DNA from: Ostrinia nubilalis
Taxonomy: Eukaryota > Arthropoda > Insecta > Lepidoptera > Crambidae
Direction: 5' to 3'
DNA: 64,000 bases
Assembly: GCF_963855985.1 (NCBI RefSeq)
Contig: NC_087118.1
Location: forward strand, 5,890,001 to 5,954,000
The notes under the pieces are model-generated. The model was not told where the DNA came from. It made no database searches and was given only the letters and a program-made list of their open reading frames with translations. A program made the translations under genes and the position numbers. Every line of letters starts with the position of its first letter. Position 1 is the first letter of the stretch. Shown here one piece after another: positions 1 through 10,379 of this stretch.

Positions 1-243
1 CTTGTCAAATGTGTAGTTGGGGAGGTTGGTCATCATTTTGGACATGATGAGTGCTTCAGTTGTAAACGTGTAGTCTCCAAATAGTGATTCACACACAAGT
101 TGAATCGTGCCGTTACTTTGATTGGTCGAAAATCCAATTCCAGATATAGTTGCGTTTTGTTTTCTACGTTGCAGCCCTAGACGTTGAGCAGCTGATTCTG
201 TTATCAAGTTTATTTGTGATCCTTGATCAAGCAAACATCTCAG
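1..243 (-). pseudogene. BEL/Pao aspartic protease (DUF1758-like), partial
   Basis: Minus-strand translation of positions 243 to 1 gives LRCLLDQGSQINLITESAAQ and later LCESLFGDYTF and EALIMSKM. D-Q-G-S-Q followed by a hydrophobic stretch is the active-site loop of the retropepsin-like domain that BEL/Pao elements carry between gag and RT. The frame is open to the window edge, so the protein is incomplete. The protease would process the Gag-Pol polyprotein. It follows the zinc-knuckle segment, as in the family. It is called a pseudogene because the upstream gag is frameshifted. Confidence 0.75.
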
Positions 244-301
244 TTTTAGGTAGGTTCCATCAGCTGACCTAATTTTTAGTTGGGCTGTAGCAAGTAAAAC
301 T

Positions 302-905
302 TCATTGTAATCGCCGGTAACATGATTCGCTTTGCGTTGTGACTTCGTGGAGGTCGTAGGTAGTTGCGGTGTCGCGTTTGTCGGCGAATTTGATGAGTCC
401 ACTTCTCGAAGTATGGTGTTGATTGTTGCAAACGCGGCATCGTTTGATTGAGGTGCACTTCTTGCCATTGTGTGAGTACATGCAATTAGTGCATATGTTA
501 AGTTGCGAAATTGTTTTCAACTTCGTCTCCGATGACATTTGCTTGAACGATTGGCAATAAAGCAGAAAATGGTCGCTTTTGCACAATGGACAAATTCTTT
601 CGGCGTTGACGTGATAAGTTTTACCGAAATAGTTTTTAGGTTTGTTTGAAGTACTCGCATATGGTGTTCTAGGCGAGGTTGAAGTGTTGTCCTTCGATGG
701 AGTAGGTTTTGCAGCAGATGTGTTTTGTGGTTTTTTCTTGTTTATAGGTTCCAGAGCGGTGAATTTACGTTGTAGAAACTCCATGAATTCGTTAAGGCGA
801 GGGAGTTCTCTCGGTTGTTTTCTAGTTTCCATGTATGAAGCGTATGTCTCGGAGTCAAGTTTTGTAGTTAATATGTGAACAAGGACCCCATCCTTGTTAT
901 TGTTT
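302..905 (-). pseudogene. BEL/Pao gag C-terminal region with zinc knuckles
   Basis: The frame reads CPLCKSDHFLLYCQSF, then LNICTNCMYSHNGKKC and CRVCNNQHHTS. These are the CX2C-H-C knuckles found just before the protease in BEL/Pao polyproteins, and they probably bind template RNA. A Ser/Thr/Pro-rich linker precedes them. The frame is open upstream of the first Met (832) to about 900, where it meets the upstream gag frame at a 1-nt frameshift. Only the broken continuity argues against function. Confidence 0.75.
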
Positions 906-1885
906 CAATACCCAAGTTGTGTATTGCATGTATAGTTTCCAAACTGGTGTCGTAGAGTCGTTTTAACTCGTACGAGGTTTGTTGTTGTATTGATGTTTGA
1001 TTCATGAAGGTTTGAATTTGTCTTGTAAAAAGTAGTTGTTTGTTGTTACAGCGGTGGGTGAGGATTTCCCAACAGGCTTCATAGTTTTCCGCTGACACAG
1101 TTAGGTGTTGAACGATGCGCTCTGCTTCGCCTCTGAGCTTTCCCTTGAGATGTTGCATTTTTTGGCCCTGTGTTAGCATGGCATTATTGTGGATTGCTTC
1201 ACAATATAAATCCATAAAAGTTGGCCACTGAGCATAGTTTCCGGTGAATGTAGGTATCTCGATGGGCGGCAGAGAACGTTGCTGGTGGGTGGTAGCATTC
1301 AGTTTGCGGTGCAGTTCTCGTTTGGTGGTTTCAAACTCTGCTTCATGTTTTGAAAACTGTTCTTCGTAGTTTAAGTCGGTACCGATCAAAACATTGTCAA
1401 TTTGCCAGTGTGTGTCGTCGATGACTCTCCAACGGGATTGTAGCATTTGTAGCTTGTCTTCGAGTTCCCACTTCTCGGTGATGGATTCAATGTCAATGTT
1501 GCGAACCATACGAGAGAAGGCTCGAAAGTTGGTGTTCTGTAGGTTGATGAGTTCGTCCGATTTCGACAATGTTCCAGCCTCGGTTTGTTCAGCGGTTATG
1601 TTGGATTCCAAAAGTTTTTGGAGGGCGTCCTTTATGGATGTACGTCCTTTTCAAAGTTTGATAAGCGTTGGTAGTAAAGTAGTCGTCTGATTGGTCTACA
1701 GACAGTAAAAGTTGTTTATGATTGATTTCAAACTCACTCCATAGCGACTCCAGAGGTTCCAGGCGTTTCTGGGCGTACTCCGGTGTCTTGCGGCGTGAGG
1801 TGTCCTTTTTAAGGTTGACCACGATCTTCTCGATCCCTTCCGTTACGAGTTGTTGTTTCTGAAGTAATTTTTCCATGTTGTTCAA
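868..1885 (-). pseudogene. BEL/Pao gag (DUF1759-like), frameshifted
   Basis: Two overlapping minus-strand frames (1885-1589 and 1611-868) together make one gag-like protein. The first begins MNNMEKLLQKQQ and is charged and helical. The second contains IEIPTFTGNYAQWPTF and LKGKLRGEAERIVQHL, the DUF1759 signature of BEL/Pao Gag. The frame changes near 1620 and again near 890. The Met at 1885 is the first in the first frame and lies about 200 bases inside the proposed LTR, as expected for a 5' leader. The protein would form the particle shell. The family call is firm; the exact start is not. Confidence 0.75.
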
Positions 1886-2097
1886 GTTGGTTGCTTCAGA
1901 TGTAGAGATGTTGTTGAACTGTTGTTCCGGTGGTGTGGTATGTGGAAGAGATGCCTCTACGATATGTGCGCACTCTCAATTTGCCCGGCGATTCCCTCTT
2001 CCGGGAGGCCAGACAAACCGATTCGCTACCGCAGATTTATCACCAATCACACACGTTCACACTTTAGGTTCTGATGAAATATCCGGCTCGAAGAAAT

Positions 2098-2334
2098 GTA
2101 GGGGATAGTTCCCTTACACTTGGTGATAAGAAGTAGTATGTTGATGTGGTTAAGTTTAGATGTAGTAGTTGAGTACAATAAGGATAAGTTGTTCGGGAGC
2201 GGAATGTTAAATGAAAGTGTCCGTCACCGACGAGCGTGTTTATTGCACTGAAAAATATTATAACAATTGAGTTAAGCGTTGACGGTAAAATGCGGTGTCG
2301 GCGAAATATAAAATGTCGAGTGTGCTCGTACAGA
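2098..2334 (-). repeat. Possible 5' LTR of the BEL/Pao element
   Basis: The only copy in the window lies upstream of the minus-strand gag. On the plus strand it would run from TGTAGGGGATAG (2098) to about GCTCGTACA (2334), which gives TG...CA ends on the minus strand. The leader between this block and the gag start contains TTCTTCGAGCCGGA, which could hold the primer-binding site. Without the partner LTR the limits are a guess. Confidence 0.35.
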
Positions 2335-2375
2335 CCTTATTAAGTATCACTTTTTGACTCAGGTGTAGAAGGCGA

Positions 2376-2515
2376 TCACTTGCCATCAAGCCCTTTATGC
2401 GGACCTTTGAGGATGTGGAACTTTAATATCTTTTTGAAAAACGGAAAAGACTGAATTTCTTTGATGTTTTTGGGTAGCTTATTATATTGCTGAGCTCCTT
2501 CATATAATATACTTT
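2376..2515 (-). pseudogene. LINE reverse transcriptase C-terminal fragment (CR1/Jockey type)
   Basis: Positions 2515 to 2376 on the minus strand read KSILYEGAQQYNKLPKNI and continue with SFPFFKKILKF and then GK and a TGA stop. The pattern Y-N-x-L-P followed by a F-K-K-x-L segment just before the stop is typical of the C-terminus of CR1/Jockey-type LINE polyproteins. About 47 codons remain and nothing upstream is joined to them. It is an old fragment interrupted near its 5' side. The clade is not certain. Confidence 0.6.
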
Positions 2516-2632
2516 TTTTACCATAATTCTGTACCCCCAGTGAAAAGGGATCTAACTCGACTTAGATCAAAATCGACTTTATAACATAATGTGAATCACT
2601 GAAAAATTAGCTATTTTTGTATCTAATCGGTA

Positions 2633-2986
2633 GGGGTGTCAGTTCAAGTTACCTCCACGTAAAGACTGGGTTGTTACTGAATCCACTCTGACATGTCGGA
2701 AGGGATATAGTAGCGCCTGTTGCGGTTCATCCTGGGCAACGTCAGATAGTGCTGAATTGAAATCCCATAATGGGATCTCAATGACGCGGTACCTGGTGGC
2801 CAAAGACTCGATACCCAATCTAAGGTGTTATCCGTACCGTGCCGAGAGATGCGTGGCTGAGGGGGAGCTCAGTCGCTAACGGTGGGCCCTCGATACCAGG
2901 CGACCTCGAGGTGTATATAGCCTTACTCCGGCATGCGGGGCTCTGCTGGAGTGGACCTACTTTCCCTAGCTACTCGTGGGACCAAC
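2633..2986 (+). other. 5' UTR of the R1/LOA-type LINE
   Basis: This stretch of about 350 bases lies between the 5' duplication and the first ATG of ORF1 (2987). It is more GC-rich than the flanks and has no long frame. An internal promoter is expected for this LINE type, but no specific motif was identified. Confidence 0.6.
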
Positions 2987-4192
2987 ATGAATAAATGCTC
3001 TCCCAAAAAAAGTAACGGTAACCTGGAAGACCTATGCCAGGAACTTATGCCACTGATAGAAGGAGTAGAACAACCTACCCAAATATCAGAGTAACTCAGC
3101 ATGGAGACAGAAGAATCCATCAGCACGGCAGAAAGGGCTGCTTGCGGCTCACCCTCGCTGACTGATGAATACACCGCCTCCAAACCCACTGGCAGGAAAA
3201 TGTCAAGTGCGGCAAAAAGCGCTTCGGAGCTCTGAGACAGCTGGGAGTGGAGCCGAGTATGGCTTCAACACTGGCGGTCAAGAGCTTCGCTGAGCTCAAG
3301 CAGATGGGGTACAAGTTTAAGGCCTCGCAACCTGAATCTGGGCGCAAACCGGTAAAACGGGTTCGCTCGGAGGAGGAATCGCCAAAGGGACATATTACCA
3401 AAGTCCCAAAGGGGAGTGAGAACTTAAACACCTCAACTACCGTAGCCTACAGCGAGGCCGTACGCTCAATCCGGGTCGGCATTAAAGACTCCAAGTCCTT
3501 GATGACTAGCACACAACTAGAGTCGCTGCGCAATACCATCCTGCAAAGCATTGCCAGATCCGGAAGGGGCGAAGGGCCTAAATTCGTGGGCTGCTCCTTT
3601 AAGCCAGGTTGGCTCCTCATCACGTGTGAAGACGAGCACTCAAAAACCTGGCTTAAGAATATAGTCCCCCCCCTCAAACCGTGGCCGGAAGCTCTCAGGA
3701 AGTGCTCAGAATAAGGGTCTGAACACCGAGCATTGGAAGGTCCTTAATACGAAGGTTGACAAGGGAGGTCTAACTCTGACCGTATCCCTGGACGACCACT
3801 CGTGTGAGGCCCTGAAGATGATGGACCTAAAGGCCAACATTGGCTTCAAAAAGGTCCAGTTCAGAATTAAGGGCCCTATACAGGACTCCAAACCCTCCAC
3901 TGAACCCCCGACCACCGCTGCAACCACCACCACCTCTACCCCCGTACCCACATCCACAATCACCCCCCCTGAGGGTACCGTGCAGGTCCGCATAGGACCA
4001 CAACGGGTCAACCCCCCTTCCACCCCCTCAACCTCCACTTCCACATTCCCAAACAGGGGAAGGGGAACGCGGTTTCCCCCCAACAGGGGGACCACAAGGG
4101 GCGCACATCCGCCCAGAGGAAGGGGGCAGCAAAGAGGACCGTACCGAGGGCGGCGGGGCACACAAGGGCGCCGCGGCTCCCAAGCACATTAG
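2987..4192 (+). pseudogene. LINE ORF1 (gag-like, DUF4780 type), broken
   Basis: The first ATG at 2987 starts MNKCSPKKSNGNLEDL but meets a stop after 35 codons. The main body starts at 3247 and contains FVGCSFKPGWLLITCEDE and WLKNIVPPLKPWPEA, a DUF4780-type RNA-binding fold seen in ORF1 of insect LINEs. A frameshift near 3700 moves the rest into the frame 3818-4192. That part is rich in Thr/Pro and ends in an RG-rich tail (RGRGQQRGPYRGRRG), likely for RNA binding. Normally ORF1 forms the RNP with the element RNA. ORF2 starts 28 bases after the stop. Confidence 0.7.
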
Positions 4193-4220
4193 TCCCCACC
4201 AACCTCAACGTCCGAAGGGG

Positions 4221-4946
4221 ATGGCGGTACTACAGGCCAACCTACACCACGCTATCGCAGCCTCTGCGGTCATAGAAAAAATCTTCAGCGAAGGTGGCCT
4301 GGACATCGCCCTCATTCAAGAACCATGGATTAACGCCGACTCCATGGTAGCCGGTCTGAACAACGCTGGTAAGATCCTCGTATGCGAAAAAGGCCGCAAA
4401 CCTAGGGCTTGTATCGTGTTTAACAAAAATACTAACTTCTTACCTGTTCCAGAACTTTGCAGCGAAGATACTGTCACCGCGTACGTAGAAGTCAAAGGGC
4501 CGAACAGGTCCAAAGTACTCTTCTGCTCGGCATATCTTCCTGGAGATAAGCAAGATCCCACTGAAGAACTGACTAACGTCCTGGAATACTCTAGAAGACA
4601 AAAGTCAGAACTGATAGTGGGATGCGATGCTAACGCCCACCATACCATCTGGGGAAGCTCGGATACCAACATAAGAGGTGAGTTACTATCCGATTTTCTT
4701 CTATCTAACTGTCTACAGGTGCTGAACAATGGCCACACGCCAACATTCGTAACTAAAACCAGACAGGAAGTAATAGATATAACATTCGCAACGGAAAATG
4801 TGTCAAAATGTATTACAAAATGGCACGTCAGCAGCGAAAACTCAATGTCTAATCATAGACATATACGTTTTGATATTTCAGGGCTGGCAGAAGCTCAATA
4901 CCCAAGAGTAAGAAATCCAAAAGATACATCCTGCCTGGGATATGTA
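4221..4946 (+). pseudogene. LINE ORF2, endonuclease domain
   Basis: The frame begins MAVLQANLHHAIAAS. It carries the exonuclease-endonuclease-phosphatase motifs of LINE endonucleases: LIQEPW, GCDANAHHTIWGS and IDITFATE. This domain nicks the target DNA to prime reverse transcription. The last motif reads SNHRHI where SDHxxI is expected, so the catalytic Asp is changed to Asn. Coding sequence stops at 4946, where the MITE is inserted. The final residues of the 4221-5021 frame come from the MITE, not from the LINE. The domain continues after 6582. Confidence 0.8.
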
Positions 4947-5356
4947 TACAGGGTGGAAACGTTAAGTGATCTCACTCGATTATTTCTAAACTATACAAGA
5001 TATCGAAAAACTGATTACTGATTCTGAAAGTGCTTCACAAGCTCTTTCAAACGGTACCAATAATAGGTTACATAATAAACTGGATCTATCCGAAAATTCA
5101 ATGTTTCCAGCTTCCATACATTTTGTAAAACCACATAATATTAAAAAATAAACAAGATATTCAAAAACTGGTAATTGATCCTGAAAGTGCTTCACGAGCT
5201 CTATCCAACGGTACCAATAATAGGTTACAAAATAAAGTGGATCCATCCGAAAATTCAATGTTCCAGCTTCCATACATTTAGTACAGCCACAGTCATGGCA
5301 CTCATGTCTTGATAATATTATAGCAAGTAAAGCCTTAAACCAATGTTTTCAAAGAA

Positions 5357-5478
5357 TCATCTATACTTATAGTAAATCTGTAGAGAGGTCAATTCTGTAC
5401 ATGAAATATATTTTCAAAATAACTATCAGGGGGTGATTAGTGATCGATACTGATGCCAAAAATGCAATCAGTAAAATT

Positions 5479-5535
<57 letters not shown>

Positions 5536-6311
5536 ATGTTCCTTATAGAAACAAAAACTACTGGACGGATTTTAACGAAACTTGGTACAATTATTCTTCA
5601 TACTCCTGGGCAGGTTATAGGATACTTAGGAATTCCCACGGGAACGGGCATTAGCGGGAAAATCCTTTTGTATGAAAAATCTAAACTGCTTAAGTTAGAC
5701 GCTTGAAATTTGGCAAGCAGGTACCTTAGCAAATTTAAAGCTTAGTTACAACAGGATATTGCAAAATTCTCACGGGAACGGGAGTTAGCGGCAAAAAACA
5801 TTTGTATGAAAATATCTAAACCGCGTAAGTTAGACGCTTAAAATTTGGCATGCAGGTACCTTAGTAAACTTAAAGCTTAGTTACAACAGGATATTGCAAA
5901 ATTCCCACGGGAACTGGAATTAGCGGGAAATTCCTTTTGTATGACTGACTCACTGACATACCCACGCACAGCCTAAACGGCTAAACGTAGGCACTTGAAA
6001 TTTATAAGGGACGTAGCTTAGGTACCGTAGAGGTGCACTAAGAAAAGAATTCCCGAAATTCCCACAGGAACAGGAATTACCGGGAAAATCCTTTTGTATG
6101 AAAAATCTAAACCGCTTAAGTTAGACGCTTGAAATTTGGCATGAAGGTCTCTTAGTAAACTTAAAGCTTAGTTACAACAGGATATTGCGAAATTCCAACG
6201 GGAACGGGAGTTAGCGGGAAATAACATTTGTATGAAAAAATCTAAACCGCGTAAGATAGCTGAAGGGGGTAAAATGGGATCCACGCGTACGAAGTCGCGG
6301 GCGGCCGCTAG
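5357..6311 (+). mobile_element. Non-autonomous Helitron inside MITE A
   Basis: It starts TCATCTATACTTATAG directly after an A (5356) and ends GGGCGGCCGCTAG directly before a T (6312). This matches the Helitron rule of A|TC...CTRR|T. The last bases, ACGCGTACGAAGTCGCG, can form the 3' hairpin. It contains a TGTC microsatellite and three copies of a GGGAACGGGxxTTAGCGGG segment. No Rep/helicase ORF is present. The MITE is split exactly at these ends, as seen by comparison with the copy at 42098. Confidence 0.85.
5481..5535 (+). repeat. (TGTC)n microsatellite
   Basis: About 14 tandem TGTC units lie inside the Helitron, in the position where related elements often have a short TCTG tract. Confidence 0.95.
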
Positions 6312-6583
6312 TTTTAAATAAGAATGCAATTTACAAGTTCATTTTAAGTGTTTATTAATTAATAAAAAAAGTTAATACTTTTAATATTGTTTGGCTGGCA
6401 TACATTTAGTATGGAGGCTGGAAACATTTAATTTTTGGATAGATCCAGTTAATTCTGTAACCTATTATTAGTACCGTTGGATAGAACTAGTGAAGCACTT
6501 TTAGGATCAGTAACCAGCTTTTCGATATCTTGTATAGTTCAGAAATAATCGAATGAGATCACTTATCGTTTCCACCCTGTATA

Positions 6584-7214
6584 ACCCTGCTCAGTGAGAG
6601 AGAATCTAAAGGATTTACCCAAAACCATCAAAACACCGGACTCTCTTAATGCCGCGGTCAAAATGCTCAATAATGGCATAATCAATGCCTACGAACGGAG
6701 CTGCCCCGAAAAAGAACTAAAATCTAATAAATCACCAATGTGGTGGAACAAGAAGCTGGAAAAGCTCAGAGCCATTACACGTCGTATATTCAACCGTGCC
6801 AAACCGTGCGACTGGGACAAGTACGGAAAGGCCCTAACAGAATATAACAAACAAATCAGAAAAGCCAAAAGAGCCTCTTGGCGACGCTTCTGTGAAGAAA
6901 TTGCACAAACTCACAAAGGAGCAAGAATTCACAAAATCCTCGCTAAGACCCCAAACATTCTTCCTGATGAAGGCCATGGAAAGGATAATAGACCAGCACA
7001 TTAGAGCCAAACACTTAGTGAAAAGACCACTAAGCATCAACCAACATGCATACCAAAAGGGAAAATCTTCTGAAACAACCCTGCTCGATCTGGTCGACAA
7101 GGCGCAAAAATCCCTAGAGGATAAGCAAACGGCCCTATGTGCTTTTTTTGATGTTGAAGGTGCATTTGATAATACCCCTATAGAAACCATTATAAAAGGA
7201 ATGGAGGCAAAAGA
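6584..7214 (+). pseudogene. LINE ORF2, endonuclease-RT linker and RT motif A, with internal deletion
   Basis: After the MITE the LINE frame resumes with NLKDLPKTIKTPDSLNAAVK and a Trp/Lys-rich linker (SPMWWNKKLEKLRAITRR). Near 6950 it jumps to another frame at FFLMKAMERIIDQHIR, which lies well inside RT. The N-terminal RT segment is missing, so there is a deletion as well as a frameshift. RT motif A is visible as FFDVEGAFDNT. A 1-nt shift just after EAKDW (about 7215) separates this part from the next one. Confidence 0.75.
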
Positions 7215-8190
7215 TTGGTAAAAAACATGCTCTCCAACCGAGTAGTAAATATAACCCTCAATGCTGCAAAGCTTGAATTTCTTGCCACAAGAGGATGTCC
7301 ACAAGGAGGCGTACTATCCCCACTGTTATGGAACCTAGCAGTAGACCAACTACTTATTAAGATGGCAGAAAAAGACTATGATACTCAAGGCTATGCTGAT
7401 GACCTAGTGGTTATCATCAGAGGTCCCTGCCTGAGCACAATTTCAAGTCTAATGCAAGGCGCTCTCAACACCATAAGTAGATGGTGTAGAGAAAACGAAT
7501 TGTCTATTAATGCGGGTAAAACAGTGATAATACCATTCACAAGGAAGAGAAAACTGGAAAAACTGGTAAATCTGAAGTTAAATGGAAAGACTCTTCCTTT
7601 CTCAAGCGAAACCAAGTATCTAGGGGTAACTTTTGACCAAAAGCTTACTTGGAATTCGCACCTAAACAACATCATCCAAAAAGCCAAAATGGCTCTGTGG
7701 AGTTGTTGTCGAATGGTAGGGTCAAGATGGGGACTAAAACCCGCAATCGCCCTATATGGCTGTACACAGCGGTCGTGAGACCGATAATAACCTATGCCTC
7801 TGCCGTCTGGTGCAGCAAAGTCAACCAAGTGACAACAATACAGAAACTGAGCAGCCTACAACGGCTAGCCTGCATCACAGCAACCGGAGCACTATCAACG
7901 ACACCAGGGGCTGCATTAAATGCTCTGCTGGATCTTATACCACTGCATATGCATGTGCAAAAAGAAGCCAAGCAGAGCACATATAGAATCTGCACCCGCA
8001 CGAAAGTCAGATGGGCTTCTCAAAATCTGATAAGACTCAAGGAATCAGTACTTGAAAACAAACTTCTGTGCATGCCTAGTGACGACATGCATACGGAATG
8101 TAACTTCACCAAACTATATTCCGTAAACATACCTCCTAGAGACAAATGGCTAGAAGGCCAAATGTCATTTAAGGAAGGTAGTCACGTCTA
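7215..8190 (+). pseudogene. LINE ORF2, reverse transcriptase core and thumb
   Basis: The frame contains GCPQGGVLSPLLWNLAVD (motif B) and QGYADDLVVI (motif C, catalytic Asp pair), then ETKYLGVTFD and WCSKVNQ. It ends at SHV followed by a TAG just before the RNase H motif YTDES. A frameshift near 7720 moves the thumb into the 7649-8191 frame. RT copies the element RNA at the nicked target. The motifs themselves look intact; only the frame is broken. Confidence 0.8.
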
Positions 8191-9022
8191 GTACACGGAC
8201 GAATCCAAAAAGGAAAATAATGTAGGTTGCGGGATCTACGGAGAGAGGCCTAAGCTCAAAGTTAGCCTAAACATGGGGACTGAAGCCTCAATCTTCCAAG
8301 CCGAGGTCTTTGCCATAATCAAATGTGCAGAAATAAACTTGGAAAGGAAGCTCCAGGATCAACACATCTACATCAACTCAGACAGCCAAGCAGCACTGCT
8401 GGCCTTAAAATTCTTCGAATACACGTCAAAATTGGTGCAAACATGCACCGAGACACTGAATGCACTGGGAAATACCAACAAAGTAACGCTTACATAGGTA
8501 CCAGGACATTCGAATATAGAAGGAAACGAAGTAGCAGATGAACTCGCCAGAGATGGAGCCGATAACCCTCAAATCGGCGTAGAACCGTTCTGTGGCATTA
8601 CCAAACAACGAGCCACCACGCTACTAACCACCCTCTGCAAACAAGAGGCTATTGAGTGGTGGAAGTCTACATCGGGACAAAAACACTCAAAAGCACTCAT
8701 TCAGGGATATAGCAACAAAGTAACTAAGGAACTGCTAAAGTTCAAAAGATACAAAGCCTGTGCAGTGACTAGAATACTAACCGGCCACTGCAAACTAAAC
8801 AAACATAAATCAAACATGAACATGACCGAGGAAACTCTGTGCAGATTCTGCCATACAGAAGAAGAAACGGCCATGCATGTTCTTTGCTCATGCTTCCCGC
8901 TTATGAGCAAAAGAAGTATCCATCTCGGGCGACACATCATGCACCCGGATGAGATAGCAGATATCACGCTCCAAAGAATCTGGAAATTTATAGACTCAAC
9001 GGGACTAAGCAGTGAACTCTAA
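8191..9022 (+). pseudogene. LINE ORF2, RNase H and C-terminal zinc finger
   Basis: The same frame as the RT thumb continues after a TAG at 8189-8191 with YTDES, FQAEVFAIIKCAE, INSDSQAALLAL, a second TAG at about 8495, then VPGHSNIEGNEVADELARDG. These give the D-E-D-D residues of RNase HI. The C-terminus has CRFCHTEEETAMHVLCSC, a CCHC finger typical of R1/LOA elements, and ends SSEL with a TAA at 9020-9022. Both TAG stops fall where Trp is expected, so each could be a single TGG-to-TAG change. Confidence 0.8.
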
Positions 9023-9112
9023 AGACAAGGGCTGCCACAATAGATCAAACCTGGTCGAGTTGGCGCAAGTAAAGGCCCAAAAAAACCAATAATAATAATA
9101 ATCTAATCGGTA
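9023..9112 (+). other. LINE 3' UTR, (AAT)n tail and target-site duplication
   Basis: A short 3' UTR follows the ORF2 stop. It ends in AATAATAATAATAAT, then ATCTAATCGGTA (9101-9112), which repeats 2621-2632. Confidence 0.85.
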
Positions 9113-9770
9113 TGTTTCTACGACGTATAGAAAAGAAAATAATTTTGTGCCTAACGATACAAGTAAGGCTTTGTGAACCAATTTTGAGTTTTCATTCGTG
9201 TATATTGATACATGTCTACTTTAAACAAAGTGTACCGGAGCCTTCTTTCATTATTTAATTGTGTCAAGAGGTATGACTCGTGTTACTACTATTTACACGA
9301 TTTAATTTGTTTAGATTGAATTTGTGAATAGTAATATAAGATGACTTATATGAATATACACCAAAAAAACTATGTATTGTAAAAAGTTCGTTGGTGAAAA
9401 GGAATATAACTTAATTTAATTACTTACAATTAGTAAAACACAAAAAAATATTTACTTTGTGTAAAACGATCTATTTCGAGTAATATCATTAAACACAAAA
9501 GATTTGTACATGTGTAAAACGATTTAAATTACTTAGATCAAAAACATTTGAAAATCGTAACAATCATTGTGGTTACGCAATTGGTGTCTAGTGATATAAC
9601 TTAGCCCCACGTCTCCCGCGCTTCTTTGCCCCGCGCTGAGCGAGAGAGACAGAAATATGGAACTACGAACGTGTGAGTGGAAGGGCAGCTTCGCGTGGCC
9701 CTTTTGGAGCCTCACTTCTTAGTCCCGCGCCTGAGCATCGGTGAAACGGTCGCGTCCCGCTGCAGCCAAG
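9113..9770. other. AT-rich flank and possible 5' leader of the DDE-like gene
   Basis: No coding sequence is recognised. From about 9560 the base composition changes to more GC, with a GAGAGAGACAG tract, leading to GCCAAG and an ATG at 9771. It could be a promoter and 5' leader, but no TATA or initiator motif is clear. Confidence 0.3.
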
Positions 9771-9782
9771 ATGCCGCGATGC
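9771..9782 (+). CDS. Candidate first coding exon (4 codons, MPRC) of the DDE-like gene
   Basis: ATGCCGCGATGC is followed at once by GTAAGT, a perfect splice donor. The next downstream candidate acceptor is TTTCATTTTCAG at 14284-14295, in phase 0 with the frame RAKARLDRIM. Joined, the protein would start MPRC-RAKARLDRIM. The 4.5-kb intron between them is full of mobile elements. This is an inference from splice signals and frame alone; there is no transcript evidence, and the frame upstream of 14296 has other possible starts. Confidence 0.35.
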
Positions 9783-9820
9783 GTAAGTTATTCATATCAG
9801 TTTACACGAACTTACCGAAA

Positions 9821-9961
9821 TAATGTTGATGGTATTAACGTTTCATCTTAAAAGTTACATCGCGAAAAGTACATTTTGTTGTCGTTAGGCAACAGATAAT
9901 AATTATCTTTTCTCTTTCACGATGTAACTTTTAAGATGAAACGTTAATACCATCAACATTA
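9821..9961. repeat. Perfect 42-bp inverted repeat (hairpin)
   Basis: Left arm 9821-9862 and right arm 9919-9961 are exact complements over 42 bases (TAATGTTGATGG... and its complement), with a spacer of about 57 bases. It is probably a small foldback element in the candidate intron. Confidence 0.9.
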
Positions 9962-9962
9962 T

Positions 9963-10166
9963 ATGTACAAAGAGTGATCTTCTCCAGACATAGAAGATCA
10001 CTCTTTGTAGGTACATGTCAACGTAAAATTGTGAACTCTGTCAGTTTATAATATAATACGTTAGATTGTAAACTAACAGTGGGTTAGGTTAGGTTAGATT
10101 GTAATTTAACTACGTCAGATTATAATCTGACAGAATTCACAATTTTACGGTGACATACATAAATTT
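9963..10166. repeat. Two further inverted repeats with a TTAGG-like triplet
   Basis: AAAGAGTGATCTTCT and its complement lie at about 9968 and 9991. CGTAAAATTGTGAA (10021) pairs with TTCACAATTTTACG (10135). The spacer of the second contains GGGTTAGGTTAGGTTAG. Together with the perfect hairpin just upstream they form a cluster of foldback structures. Confidence 0.75.
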
Positions 10167-10379
10167 TGCGATGTCTTGACACAGCAGAGTACGTTAATCA
10201 TTACAGTTTTCATTCAATTGTCTCTGCTTAATAATCTGAATAATGAACGGTCTGACTTAGCATAGTCTAATCAAACAAGTTGGCCAACTCGAGCTCCAAG
10301 TGAGTGTTAATAGCCTAAACACGTACGTTATAATAGGTAGGTACACTTATAAATTGTTACGAGCAGCACGGCAGCCGAT

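Larger units (their letters stand above)
1..2334 (-). mobile_element. BEL/Pao LTR retrotransposon, 5' half, cut by the left window edge
   Basis: On the minus strand, from high to low coordinates, there is a possible LTR, a gag region, a zinc-knuckle region and the start of the aspartic protease, which runs off the window at position 1. Gag followed by CX2C/H knuckles and an LLDQGSQ protease motif is the order known for BEL/Pao elements. RT, RNase H and integrase would lie to the left of the window. The gag frame is broken in at least two places, so this copy is probably dead. The LTR limits are uncertain. Confidence 0.8.
4947..6581. mobile_element. TA-flanked MITE (family A) with a Helitron inside
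   Basis: The ends are long inverted repeats starting TACAGGGTGGAAACGTTAAG (left) and the complement at 6540-6581. The element is flanked by TA at 4945-4946 and 6582-6583, as for Tc1/mariner-type targets. Internal segments are repeated (two copies near 5030 and 5180). It has no transposase. A second copy sits at 42098-42780 (683 bp). Removing the Helitron (5357-6311) from this copy leaves 680 bp, which fits the second copy almost exactly. Confidence 0.85.
2633..9100 (+). mobile_element. Full-length LINE of the R1/LOA type with RNase H, interrupted by a MITE
   Basis: The element is bounded by a 12-bp direct repeat, ATCTAATCGGTA, at 2621-2632 and 9101-9112. It ends in a short (AAT)n tail, so it is a complete target-primed insertion. 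It has a 5' UTR of about 350 bases, ORF1 (DUF4780-like), and ORF2 with endonuclease, RT, RNase H and a C-terminal zinc finger. RNase H plus this endonuclease type points to the R1/LOA/I group; LOA is my best guess. Stops, frameshifts, an internal RT deletion near 6950 and a 1635-bp insertion at 4947 show that it is inactive. Confidence 0.85.

Noticed and set aside
10080..10100. Interstitial telomere (TTAGG)n
   Set aside because: Only three units are present, within a hairpin spacer.
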